The notes beneath the pieces are model-generated. The model was not told where the DNA came from and searched no databases. It saw only the letters and a program-made list of their open reading frames with translations. The position numbers were made by a program, and so were the translations under genes. Source: UBA11540 sp003445125 (lineage in GTDB: Bacteria; Bacillota; Clostridia; Oscillospirales; Ruminococcaceae). From it: a stretch of 22,477 bases of DNA. Positions 6,481-14,312 of this stretch are shown here, one piece after another (position 1 is the stretch's first letter; each line of letters begins with the position of its first letter). The DNA is taken from the NCBI GenBank assembly GCA_937899435.1, contig CALBQG010000103.1:1-22477 (forward strand), given 5' to 3'.

Positions 6481-7866
6481 ATGAACAGGACAGAAATTGC
6501 CAAACTGTATGCCGACCCGAAGGAAGGCGAAGTGGTGGTTGCGGGATGGATTAAAACCATCCGTGATTCCAAAGCACTTGGATTTATTGAATTGAACGAC
6601 GGCAGTTCCTTCCGGAATCTTCAGATCGTGTTTGAGGACGGAAAAGTCGAAAACTTCAAGGAAATCACCAAACTCAATGTCGGCTCGTCGGTGATTGTCA
6701 AGGGACGGGTGCTTTTGACTCCCGAGGCGAAGCAGCCGCTGGAGGTTCACGCCGAGTGCGTGGAGGTGGAAGGCACTTCCACTGCGGATTATCCGCTTCA
6801 GAAAAAACGCCATTCCACGGAATTTCTGCGCACTATTGCGCATCTGAGACCGCGTACCAATACGTTCAGTGCTGTGTTCCGCGTGCGTTCGGTGGCGGCA
6901 TATGCGATTCATCGCTTCTTCAATGAAAACGGGTTTGTCTATGTGCATACGCCGTTGATCACCGCCAGCGACTGCGAGGGCGCGGGCGAAATGTTCCGCG
7001 TGACGACGCTGGATGCGTCCGAACCGCCGCGTACGGAAAGCGGTGCGGTGGACTTTTCCCAGGACTTTTTCGGAAAGCCGACGGGACTGACGGTTTCCGG
7101 ACAGCTGGAAGCCGAGTGCATGGCAATGGCGTTTTCCAAAGTGTATACTTTCGGACCGACCTTCCGTGCCGAGAAATCCAACACCCCGCGCCACGCGGCG
7201 GAATTCTGGATGATCGAACCGGAAATCGCGTTTGCCGATCTTAATGACGATATGCAGCTGGCAAGCGATATGATCAAATACGTGCTTCGCTATGTGATGG
7301 AACAGTGCCCGGATGAAATGAAATTCTTCAACGATTTTTATGATAAGGGACTGATCGAGCGCATCACGCACGTGATCGATTCCGATTTTGCTCGTGTGAC
7401 CTATACCGAAGCGGTTGCTATGCTTGAAAAAGTGAAGGATCGTTTTGAATATCCGGTCTATTGGGGCTGTGACCTGCAAACCGAGCATGAGCGTTATCTG
7501 ACCGAAGAAATTTTCAAAAAACCGCTGTTTGTCACGGATTATCCGAAGGAAATCAAAGCGTTTTATATGCGCCTCAATGACGACGGAAAGACGGTGGCGG
7601 CAGCCGATCTGTTGGTCCCCGGCGTGGGCGAGATTATCGGCGGAAGCCAGCGTGAGGAACGCCTGGATGTGCTGGAAAAGCGTATCCATGAGCTGGGACT
7701 TGATCCGCAGTCGTATTCGTGGTATTGCGACCTTCGCCGTTACGGCGGTACGCGTCACAGCGGATTCGGACTCGGATTTGAGCGTCTGATCATGTATGTT
7801 ACCGGCATTTCCAACATTCGCGACGTCATTCCGTTCCCTCGCACGACAGGAAACGCACAGTATTGA
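6481..7866 (+). CDS. asnS: Asparaginyl-tRNA synthetase
   Basis: This 461-residue class IIb synthetase charges tRNA(Asn) with asparagine. An N-terminal OB-fold anticodon-binding domain (about 15-105, with VVVAGWIKTIRDSK) precedes the catalytic domain. Class II motif 2 is seen in FGPTFRAEKSNTPRHAAEF and motif 3 in HSGFGLGFERLIMYV. The C-terminus IRDVIPFPRTTGNAQY is typical of AsnRS rather than AspRS. Full length agrees with bacterial AsnRS. GGAGG lies just upstream of the ATG and overlaps the end of mrp, so the two are probably co-transcribed. A hairpin terminator follows. No T-box leader is visible, so regulation by tRNA is not suggested. Confidence 0.96.
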   Translation: MNRTEIAKLYADPKEGEVVVAGWIKTIRDSKALGFIELNDGSSFRNLQIVFEDGKVENFKEITKLNVGSSVIVKGRVLLTPEAKQPLEVHAECVEVEGTSTADYPLQKKRHSTEFLRTIAHLRPRTNTFSAVFRVRSVAAYAIHRFFNENGFVYVHTPLITASDCEGAGEMFRVTTLDASEPPRTESGAVDFSQDFFGKPTGLTVSGQLEAECMAMAFSKVYTFGPTFRAEKSNTPRHAAEFWMIEPEIAFADLNDDMQLASDMIKYVLRYVMEQCPDEMKFFNDFYDKGLIERITHVIDSDFARVTYTEAVAMLEKVKDRFEYPVYWGCDLQTEHERYLTEEIFKKPLFVTDYPKEIKAFYMRLNDDGKTVAAADLLVPGVGEIIGGSQREERLDVLEKRIHELGLDPQSYSWYCDLRRYGGTRHSGFGLGFERLIMYVTGISNIRDVIPFPRTTGNAQY

Positions 7867-7871
7867 TTTTT

Positions 7872-7907
7872 CGGCGCATTGCCTTTGGCAATGCGCCGCT
7901 TTTCGAT
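7872..7907 (+). terminator. Terminator after asnS
   Basis: A perfect 12-bp stem (7872-7883 with 7887-7898) has a TTT loop and is followed by an interrupted T tract. It closes the mrp-asnS transcript 5 nt after the stop codon. Confidence 0.85.
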
Positions 7908-7991
7908 TTTAAGCATAGAATGAGAAAAAGATTTTGAATTTTCGCACAAAAAATAATGCGTGTACAAGCCAAGTGATAATGAAATTTTAGA

Positions 7992-8029
7992 AAATTTTGC
8001 AAGTTTCTAAAAATCTTCTTGCAAAATTT
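7992..8029. promoter_or_regulatory. Inverted repeat over the aspT promoter
   Basis: AAATTTTGCAAG (7992-8003) and CTTGCAAAATTT (8018-8029) are perfect 12-nt inverted repeats with a 14-nt centre. The right arm includes the -35 box (8019-8024). It could be an operator for a dimeric regulator. The surrounding DNA is AT-rich, so chance symmetry is possible but a perfect 12-nt match is notable. Confidence 0.45.
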
Positions 8030-8047
8030 AGAGGAATGGTGTATACT
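8019..8047 (+). promoter_or_regulatory. Promoter of the aspartate aminotransferase
   Basis: TTGCAA (8019-8024) and TATACT (8042-8047) are separated by 17 nt. The start site would be near 8054, giving a leader of only about 15-25 nt. Confidence 0.7.
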
Positions 8048-8070
8048 GTCATATAGAATGAAGCAAAGGG

Positions 8071-9342
8071 ATGGGTTTTGTGGTGGCAACGCTGAGCAAG
8101 AACAAACAGTCTTTGGAAGAACTTCGTGCAGAATATCGGGAATACTGTGAAAGAAATCTGAAATTGGATATGTCCCGCGGAAAACCCGCGTCTGTGCAGT
8201 TGGATCTGTCGGTCGGAATGTTTTCTCTGATGCAGACGGCGGAGGATTTCAAAACCGAGCAGGGAACAGATGCCAGAAATTACGGCGTTTTGGAAGGAAT
8301 TTACGAAGCGCGCCGCCTGTTGGGCGAAGTGCTGGGACTGAAGCCGGAGAATGTGTTTGTCGGCGGAAACTCCAGTCTGAATCTGATGTTTGATACAGTT
8401 TCCTTTGCTTATACGCACGGCGTTTTCGGAGGAAAGCAGCCGTGGGGAAAACAGGAAAAACTGAAATTTTTGTGCCCTGTGCCGGGATATGACCGTCACT
8501 TTCAGATTTGCGAATCGTTCGGCATCGAAATGATCAACGTGCCGATGACCGCTCAGGGTCCGAATATGGATATGGTGGAAACGCTGGTGCAGGATCCGGC
8601 TGTCAAGGGAATTTGGTGCGTGCCGAAATACGCCAACCCCAACGGTGTGACTTATTCCGACGAAACGGTGCGCCGTATGGCGGCGCTGAAACCTGCCGCG
8701 GACGATTTTCGGATTTTCTGGGACAATGCGTATGCGGTGCATGAGCTTTATCCCGGAAAAGGCGACCGCTTGCTGAATCTGTATGACGAGTGCGTGAAAT
8801 GCGGTACCGAGGATATGGTGTATATGTTCACCTCCACGTCCAAAATCAGCTTCCCCGGTGCGGGAATTTCCGCAATCGGTGCGTCGGAAAAGAACATCGC
8901 CTTTTTGAAATCCCAGTTTGCCGTGAAGACGATCGGCTTTGATAAAATCACCCAGCTGCTGCACGTAAAGTTCTATGAAAAAGTCGGCGGCATTGAAAAA
9001 ATGATGAAACGCCACGCGGCACTGCTGCGCCCGAAGTTTGAGACGGTGGAGCGCGTGCTGGCAGAGGAGCTGACCGGTATTGCCCGCTGGAGCACCCCGA
9101 AGGGCGGGTATTTCATTTCACTGGATACCCCGCACGGCTGCGCGAAACGGACGCTTCAGCTGTGCAAGGAAGCGGGCGTGACCATGACGCCTGCGGGCGC
9201 GACGTTCCCCTACGGAAAAGACCCCGACGACAGCAATATCCGTATCGCCCCGTCTTATCCGACGGTGGAAGAACTGGAACTGGCGGCAAAGCTGCTGTGC
9301 CTGTGCGTGAAGATTGCGGCGGCGGAAAAAACGGAAGATTGA
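8071..9342 (+). CDS. aspT: Group Ic aspartate aminotransferase (PLP enzyme)
   Basis: This 423-residue PLP-dependent aminotransferase matches the actinobacterial/clostridial group Ic aspartate aminotransferase family. The opening LKLDMSRGKPA is characteristic of this group. YANPNG (187-192), WDNAY (217-221) and STSKISFPGAG with the likely PLP Schiff-base lysine (Lys258) form the active site. It should interconvert aspartate plus 2-oxoglutarate with oxaloacetate plus glutamate. The start is uncertain: the ATG at 8071 abuts its only AAAGGG, whereas GTG at 8080 would have standard spacing and shorten the protein by three residues. It is a single-gene unit with its own promoter and terminator. The symbol follows group Ic usage and is tentative. 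Confidence 0.88.
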   Translation: MGFVVATLSKNKQSLEELRAEYREYCERNLKLDMSRGKPASVQLDLSVGMFSLMQTAEDFKTEQGTDARNYGVLEGIYEARRLLGEVLGLKPENVFVGGNSSLNLMFDTVSFAYTHGVFGGKQPWGKQEKLKFLCPVPGYDRHFQICESFGIEMINVPMTAQGPNMDMVETLVQDPAVKGIWCVPKYANPNGVTYSDETVRRMAALKPAADDFRIFWDNAYAVHELYPGKGDRLLNLYDECVKCGTEDMVYMFTSTSKISFPGAGISAIGASEKNIAFLKSQFAVKTIGFDKITQLLHVKFYEKVGGIEKMMKRHAALLRPKFETVERVLAEELTGIARWSTPKGGYFISLDTPHGCAKRTLQLCKEAGVTMTPAGATFPYGKDPDDSNIRIAPSYPTVEELELAAKLLCLCVKIAAAEKTED

Positions 9343-9346
9343 ATCG

Positions 9347-9380
9347 ACGGCGGCACAAAAATGTGCCGCCGTGATTTTTT
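9347..9380 (+). terminator. Terminator after aspT
   Basis: ACGGCGGCAC (9347-9356) pairs with GTGCCGCCGT (9363-9372) around a 6-nt loop, and T6 follows after two bases. It starts 4 nt after the stop codon. Confidence 0.9.
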
Positions 9381-9391
9381 GTTGGGAACAG

Positions 9392-9420
9392 TTGCAAAAA
9401 ACGGCAGAATGTGTTATACT
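9392..9420 (+). promoter_or_regulatory. Promoter of metG-tatD
   Basis: TTGCAA (9392-9397) and TATACT (9415-9420) have a 17-nt spacer. These are the same two hexamers and spacing as in the aspT promoter. The leader is about 30 nt, too short for an S-box or T-box element. Confidence 0.75.
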
Positions 9421-9456
9421 AAACAATGAATTTCTATGGGTAAATGAGGAATGAAA

Positions 9457-11394
9457 ATGGAAAATACGTTTTATATTACGACGGCGATTGCCTACGCCTC
9501 CCGCAAACCGCATGTCGGCAATGATTATGAGATTATTTTCACCGATTCGATTGCGCGTTATAACCGCTTGTGCGGTAAGGATGTGTTCATGCTGACCGGT
9601 ACGGATGAACACGGACAGAAGATTGAGGAGGAAGCGGCGAAAAAAGGCGTGACGCCGCAGGAATATGTGGACGCTGTTTCCGGGGCAATCCGTGAGAACT
9701 ATCGGATGCTGAACATTTCCAACGACGGCTTTATCCGTACCACCGACAAGCATCACGAAGAAGTGGTGTCCAAGATTTTCACGAAGCTCTATGAACAGGG
9801 CGATATTTATAAAAGCGAATATGAGGGACTCTACTGCGTCCCCTGCGAAGCGTTCTATACGGAAACACAGCTAAAGGACGGCTGCTGTCCGGACTGCGGC
9901 AGACCGGTGGAAAAGACAAAGGAAGAAGCCTACTTCTTCCGTATGAGCAAATATCAGGACAAACTGCTGAAATATATCGAGGAACATCCGGATTTCATTG
10001 TTCCCGAGTCCCGCAAAAAGGAAATGATCAACAACTTCCTCAAGCCCGGACTTCAGGATCTGTGCGTGTCGAGAACGGCGTTCAAATGGGGCGTACCGGT
10101 GGCGTTCGATCCCAAACACGTGGTGTATGTGTGGATCGACGCGCTGACCAACTATATCACCGCGATCGGTTATGATCCGGACGGCAGCAGCGAGCAGTTC
10201 AAAAAATACTGGCCCGCCAATGTGCATATTATCGGAAAAGACATTCTGCGCTTCCATACGATCTATTGGCCTATCATCCTGATGGCGCTCGGACTGGAAA
10301 TGCCCAAACAGATTTTCGGACATCCGTGGCTGCTGTACGGTACGGACAAAATGAGCAAATCGGTCGGAAATGTGATGTATTCTTCCGATCTGGCGCGGCA
10401 TTTCGGTGTGGACGGCGTGCGGTATTATCTGCTCAGCGAAATGCCCTATGCTCAGGACGGAAGCATTACCTATGAAACACTGATCGGAAAGTATAATTCC
10501 GATCTTGCCAATACGATCGGCAACCTGGTCAACCGTACCGTGGCAATGGTGCATAAATATTTTGACGGCACAATCCCCGCGCCCGCCGACGGCACGGAGT
10601 TTGACGAGTCACTGAAAGAATCCGTGCTGACAAGCGTGCAGTCGCTGTGCCGGAATATGGACAAATTCCGCGTGGCGGATGCGTGCGACGATTTACTGGA
10701 CATCGCCAAACGCAGTAATAAATATATCGACGAAACCGCTCCGTGGAGCCTTGCAAAAAATGAGAGTGACCGCGGAAAACTGGCAACCGTGATGTATAAT
10801 CTCACGGAAGCCATTCGCATTCTGGCAGTGGTTATGCAGCCGTTCATGCCGTCCTCCGCCGAGAAGATTTTTGAGGAAATCGGAGCGACAGATAAAACCC
10901 TGGAGAGCGCCACGGCGTTCGGCGTGACCAAGCCCGGGGTGAAGGTGGGCGAGGCGCAGCCGCTTTTTGCCCGTATCGACGAAGCCAAAAAGTACGGCGA
11001 GCTGATTGCCGAAGCCGAGGCGAGAAAGCCGAAAAAGGAAGAGAAAAAGCCCGCTGAAGGGGTCACCGACCTGATCACAATTGACGATTTTTCCAAGGTG
11101 GAACTTCGCGTGGCACAGATCAAAAGCTGCGAACCGGTGGCAAAATCGGACAAACTGCTGTGCCTGCAGCTGGACGACGGAAATGGTACACGGCAGGTGG
11201 TTTCCGGCATTGCCAAATGGTACCGTCCCGAGGAACTGATCGGGAAAAAGGTGGTCGTGGTGGCAAACCTCAAGCCTGCCAAACTGCGCGGTGTGGAAAG
11301 CAACGGCATGATTCTTGCCGCCGATGCCGGTGCAGAGGATGTGAAGGTGCTGTTTGTGGATGACAGCGTGCCGTCGGGTGCAAAGGTGCGGTAA
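9457..11394 (+). CDS. metG: Methionyl-tRNA synthetase
   Basis: This 645-residue class I synthetase charges tRNA(Met). The HIGH motif reads HVGN (19-22); Asn at its last position occurs in other MetRS enzymes. Four zinc-binding cysteines lie in C127xxC130 and C144xxC147, and KMSKS is at 298-302. The C-terminal 100 or so residues form a tRNA-binding OB-fold (Trbp111/EMAP type: VELRVAQIKSCEPV, LKPAKLRGVESNGMIL), which usually promotes dimerisation. I chose the ATG at 9457, 6 nt after GAGGA, over the ATG at 9451, which touches that site. The stop overlaps the tatD start (TAATG), so the pair is probably translationally coupled, an arrangement common in Gram-positive bacteria. Confidence 0.96.
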   Translation: MENTFYITTAIAYASRKPHVGNDYEIIFTDSIARYNRLCGKDVFMLTGTDEHGQKIEEEAAKKGVTPQEYVDAVSGAIRENYRMLNISNDGFIRTTDKHHEEVVSKIFTKLYEQGDIYKSEYEGLYCVPCEAFYTETQLKDGCCPDCGRPVEKTKEEAYFFRMSKYQDKLLKYIEEHPDFIVPESRKKEMINNFLKPGLQDLCVSRTAFKWGVPVAFDPKHVVYVWIDALTNYITAIGYDPDGSSEQFKKYWPANVHIIGKDILRFHTIYWPIILMALGLEMPKQIFGHPWLLYGTDKMSKSVGNVMYSSDLARHFGVDGVRYYLLSEMPYAQDGSITYETLIGKYNSDLANTIGNLVNRTVAMVHKYFDGTIPAPADGTEFDESLKESVLTSVQSLCRNMDKFRVADACDDLLDIAKRSNKYIDETAPWSLAKNESDRGKLATVMYNLTEAIRILAVVMQPFMPSSAEKIFEEIGATDKTLESATAFGVTKPGVKVGEAQPLFARIDEAKKYGELIAEAEARKPKKEEKKPAEGVTDLITIDDFSKVELRVAQIKSCEPVAKSDKLLCLQLDDGNGTRQVVSGIAKWYRPEELIGKKVVVVANLKPAKLRGVESNGMILAADAGAEDVKVLFVDDSVPSGAKVR

Positions 11395-12158
11395 TGGAGC
11401 ATATTTTCGAGTCTCACGCACACTACGATGATCCGCGGTTTGAAGAGGACCGCGAACAGGTGCTGTCGTCGCTTGCCGATCACGGTGTGCAGTATGTGGT
11501 CAATGTCGGTGCATCGGTGCGGGGTTCGGAAGCGAGCGTCGCACTGAGCGAACGGTTTGATTTTGTGTATGCGGCGGTCGGCGTGCATCCCGAAGATGCC
11601 GATGTCTTCGCTGAAACGGACGTGCAGACGCTGTGTCGTCTGGCAGCTCACAAAAAGGTGGTCGCGATCGGAGAGATTGGGCTGGATTACCACTATGACG
11701 ACAGCAATAAAGAACGGCAGATTGACGTTTTTCGCCGCCAGATGCAGCTGGCAAAGGATTTGGCACTTCCGGTGATCATACATTCGCGGGACGCCTGTGA
11801 GGATACGTTGGAAGTCTTGAGAGAATTTCGCCTTCCCGGGGTGGTGCATTGCTTTTCCGGCAGTGCCGAAACGGCGAAAGAAATTGTCTCCTTGGGAATG
11901 TATGTCGGGTTCACGGGCGTGCTGACCTTCAAAAATGCCCGAAAAGCCGTGGAGTCTGTGGCGGCGGTGCCGATGGAACGGATTTTGTGCGAAACGGATT
12001 CTCCGTATATGGCGCCGGAACCTGTGCGCGGCACACGCTGCGATTCTTCGCTGCTGCCGTATATTCTTGCGAAAATGGCGGAGGTCAAGGGCGTTACGCC
12101 GCAAGAAATGGCGGATGTCACCTGTGAAAACGCCAAACGCCTGTTTCGGATTTTGTAA
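11394..12158 (+). CDS. tatD: TatD-family metal-dependent deoxyribonuclease
   Basis: This 254-residue TIM-barrel hydrolase belongs to the TatD family, whose members are 3'-5' DNases and may also act on D-aminoacyl-tRNA. Metal ligands of the family are visible: His8 and His10 in SHAHYDD, Glu94 in GEIGLDYHYD, His130 in IIHSRD, His152 in VHCFSG and Asp202 in ETDSPY. Length is normal. Its start shares one base with the metG stop, and the GTGC-rich end of metG lacks a strong ribosome site, suggesting coupling. The Clostridia/Bacillus branch is often called YabD. The transcript ends at the hairpin just downstream. Confidence 0.94.
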   Translation: MEHIFESHAHYDDPRFEEDREQVLSSLADHGVQYVVNVGASVRGSEASVALSERFDFVYAAVGVHPEDADVFAETDVQTLCRLAAHKKVVAIGEIGLDYHYDDSNKERQIDVFRRQMQLAKDLALPVIIHSRDACEDTLEVLREFRLPGVVHCFSGSAETAKEIVSLGMYVGFTGVLTFKNARKAVESVAAVPMERILCETDSPYMAPEPVRGTRCDSSLLPYILAKMAEVKGVTPQEMADVTCENAKRLFRIL

Positions 12159-12160
12159 GA

Positions 12161-12198
12161 AAAAAGCACCGCTTGCCGTGTAAAGAGCGGTGCTTTTT
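12161..12198 (+). terminator. Terminator after tatD
   Basis: AAAAAGCACCGCT (12161-12173) pairs perfectly with AGCGGTGCTTTTT (12186-12198) around a 12-nt loop. It ends 11 nt before the next start codon, so the ribosome site of the downstream gene abuts it. Confidence 0.85.
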
Positions 12199-12209
12199 GA
12201 GGAAAAGAT

Positions 12210-13187
12210 ATGAAAGAGTATGTGATTTCCAAAAATGATGCGGGACAACGTGCCGATAAGTTTTTGCAGAAGGCGGTCAAAAATCTTCCCGCGTCGCTTT
12301 TGTATAAGTATCTGCGCCTGAAACGGATCAAATGCAACGGAAAACGCTGCGACCGTGCGCAGAAGCTCTGCGAGGGGGACGTGCTGCAACTGTATCTCAA
12401 CGACGAATGGTTTGAAACCGTGCCGACCGAGCTTGCCTTTCTCAAAGCACCGCCGGAAGTGAAAATCGTCTATGAAGATGAAAATCTGATTCTTTTGGAC
12501 AAGCCGGTGGGACTGCTGGTGCACGAGGACGAGGAAGAAGACGAAGATACGCTGATTCACCGCCTGCTTCACTATCTTTATGATCATGGCGCGTATGATC
12601 CGAAAAATGAACATTCCTTCGTGCCGGCACTCTGCAACCGCATCGACCGCAATACGTCGGGCATTGTCATTGCGGCAAAAAATGCCGAAACTCTGCGGAT
12701 TATGAACCAAAAAATCAAGGATCGGGAACTGAAAAAACTCTACCTTTGTGCTGTGTTCGGTACACCGGAAAAGAAAAAAGACACACTGAAGGCATTTCTG
12801 ATCAAGGATGAGCAGGAGAACCGCGTGAAGATTTATTCTTCTCCCCGCCCGCAGGCGAAAACGATTCTCACCGCCTATGAAACGCTGTACACCAATGGGC
12901 GTTACAGCCTTCTTAAGGTGGATCTACTCACGGGGCGCACACATCAGATTCGCGCGCATATGGCGTATATCGGACATCCGTTGGTCGGAGATACCAAATA
13001 CGGCACACAGAAGGAAAATCGCGACCTGCCGCTGAAATTTCAGGCATTGTGTTCCTATCAATTGGAATTTTGCTTCACCACCGACGCGGGAATTCTGAGC
13101 TATCTGAATCATCGCGTTTTCAAAGTCACTCCGCCGGAATTTGTACGGCAGCTGTTTGGGGAGCGTGTGTATGACCGTTTGGATTGA
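12210..13187 (+). CDS. RluA-family pseudouridine synthase with S4 domain
   Basis: This 325-residue enzyme converts specific uridines in rRNA or tRNA to pseudouridine. An S4 RNA-binding domain (about 12-75) is followed by the catalytic domain. The catalytic motif RIDRNTSG contains the nucleophile Asp146, replacing the more usual RLDxxTSG by a conservative change. LLTGRTHQIRAHM is the second family signature. An acidic run (EDEEEDEDT, 106-114) sits early in the catalytic domain. It resembles RluD/YlyB-type enzymes, but the target uridine cannot be assigned. GAGGAAAA precedes the ATG. No promoter is visible between this gene and the tatD terminator. Its last 17 nt overlap the next gene. Confidence 0.92.
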   Translation: MKEYVISKNDAGQRADKFLQKAVKNLPASLLYKYLRLKRIKCNGKRCDRAQKLCEGDVLQLYLNDEWFETVPTELAFLKAPPEVKIVYEDENLILLDKPVGLLVHEDEEEDEDTLIHRLLHYLYDHGAYDPKNEHSFVPALCNRIDRNTSGIVIAAKNAETLRIMNQKIKDRELKKLYLCAVFGTPEKKKDTLKAFLIKDEQENRVKIYSSPRPQAKTILTAYETLYTNGRYSLLKVDLLTGRTHQIRAHMAYIGHPLVGDTKYGTQKENRDLPLKFQALCSYQLEFCFTTDAGILSYLNHRVFKVTPPEFVRQLFGERVYDRLD

Positions 13188-13617
13188 TGCCGATGCCTGC
13201 CCGGTGACGGAAGAAGCCGTGCGGCTGGCAAAAAAGTACGGCGTGGCGGTGAAATGCGTGTGTGACTGCCATCATGTGCTTTCTTCGGACTATGCCGAGA
13301 TAATTACCGTGGGTGCGGGAAAGGACGCGGCGGATCTTTGGATTGCCAATCATTGCGAACGCGGTGATGTGGTCGTCACACAGGATTACGGGGCGGCAAC
13401 ATTGGTGCTGTCCCGCGGGGCTTCGGCAATTCATCAGAGCGGCGCGGTGTATACAAAGGAAAATATTGACGCCCTGCTTTTTTATCGCTACGAAGCGCAG
13501 AAACAGCGCCGTGCGGCAGGGAAGACGCATTTAAAAGGACCGAAAAAACGCACGGCTGCAGAGGATCGTGCATTTTGTGAGGCATTTGAAAAACTGTTGC
13601 GGGAGAGAGAACAATGA
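13171..13617 (+). CDS. YaiI/YqxD-family (UPF0178, DUF188) protein
   Basis: This 148-residue protein has the family signature at its N-terminus (WIDADACPV), the middle motif DVVVTQDYGAA, and a C-terminal KRRTAxD-like segment (KKRTAAEDRAFCEAFE). UPF0178 proteins have a PIN/NYN-like nuclease fold with conserved Asp residues, but no activity is firmly established. I chose the ATG at 13171, about 8 nt after GGGGAG, over an earlier reading from 13141 that would overlap the preceding gene more deeply. It overlaps the pseudouridine synthase gene by 17 nt and mtnN by 4 nt, so it is inside a coupled operon. Confidence 0.9.
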   Translation: MTVWIDADACPVTEEAVRLAKKYGVAVKCVCDCHHVLSSDYAEIITVGAGKDAADLWIANHCERGDVVVTQDYGAATLVLSRGASAIHQSGAVYTKENIDALLFYRYEAQKQRRAAGKTHLKGPKKRTAAEDRAFCEAFEKLLREREQ

Positions 13618-14312
13618 TCGGAATTATCGGAGCAATGGACGTGGAGGTACAGCTTCTGAAGGAGGCTTTGCAGAATCCGCAGACTTATGTTTTCAGCGGC
13701 GTGGATTTCACCGTCGGAAAACTGGACGGCTGCGACGTTGTAGCGGCAAAATGCGGAGTCGGGAAAGTGTTTGCCGCACTGTGTGCGCAAACGATGATTT
13801 TGAAATTTTCTCCTGAGGCGATTATCAATACCGGTGTGGCAGGAACGCTGACCGAGAAGCTTTCGGTTGGAGATGTCGCAGTTTCCGAAAATGTCATGCA
13901 GCATGATATGGACACGTCGCCGCTGGGCGATCCCAAGGGAATGGTTTCGGGCGTCAATCGGATTTATTTTCCTGCCGATGAGACGCTGAAAAACGCGGTT
14001 TGCGAAAGCGCACGCGAAGAGGGCTTGCGGGTGCTGACGGGAACGATTGCTTCCGGCGACCGCTTTGTGGCGTCGCGTGAGGAAAAAAAGAATCTGCACC
14101 GTGAGTTCGGCGCGGTTGCCTGTGAAATGGAGGGCGGCGCCATCGGACAGGTGTGTTTTGTCAATCAAGTGCCGTTTGTGGTAATTCGTGCGATTTCCGA
14201 CGGATTCGACGATGCGGCAGTGGATTATATGACTTTTGTCAGAAGTGCCGCCGAACATTCGGCGCGCGTGGTAAGAAAAACGGTTGGTCGCTTGAAAGGC
14301 GGGAGCTTATGA
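13614..14312 (+). CDS. mtnN: 5'-methylthioadenosine/S-adenosylhomocysteine nucleosidase
   Basis: This 232-residue nucleosidase (MTAN/Pfs) cleaves adenine from methylthioadenosine, S-adenosylhomocysteine and 5'-deoxyadenosine, recycling by-products of methylation and radical-SAM reactions. The conserved catalytic set is present: Glu11 in GAMDVEV, Glu173 in CEMEGGAIG and Asp196 in RAISDG. NTGVAGTL matches the conserved glycine-rich segment. Length is typical. Its ATG lies within an ATGA overlap with the yaiI-like stop, and its own stop forms another ATGA with the serine ammonia-lyase start. No luxS or metabolic partner is adjacent, so the context does not favour quorum sensing. Confidence 0.94.
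   Translation: MIGIIGAMDVEVQLLKEALQNPQTYVFSGVDFTVGKLDGCDVVAAKCGVGKVFAALCAQTMILKFSPEAIINTGVAGTLTEKLSVGDVAVSENVMQHDMDTSPLGDPKGMVSGVNRIYFPADETLKNAVCESAREEGLRVLTGTIASGDRFVASREEKKNLHREFGAVACEMEGGAIGQVCFVNQVPFVVIRAISDGFDDAAVDYMTFVRSAAEHSARVVRKTVGRLKGGSL

Noticed and set aside
6292..7758. 488-codon open frame on the minus strand
   Set aside because: It is antisense to asnS and the end of mrp, with no recognisable domain and no ribosome site.
9392..9456. Possible T-box or SAM riboswitch before metG
   Set aside because: The leader from the predicted start site is only about 30 nt, too short for either element, and no terminator/antiterminator pair is present.
9475..9525. Degenerate HIGH motif (HVGN) in MetRS suggesting an inactive enzyme
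   Set aside because: Asn at the last position occurs in active MetRS enzymes, and KMSKS, zinc cysteines and the tRNA-binding domain are intact.
10470..12710. 746-codon open frame on the minus strand
   Set aside because: It lies antisense to metG, tatD and the start of the RluA-family gene, all of which have clear motifs. It has no family signature and is a by-product of codon use on the coding strand.
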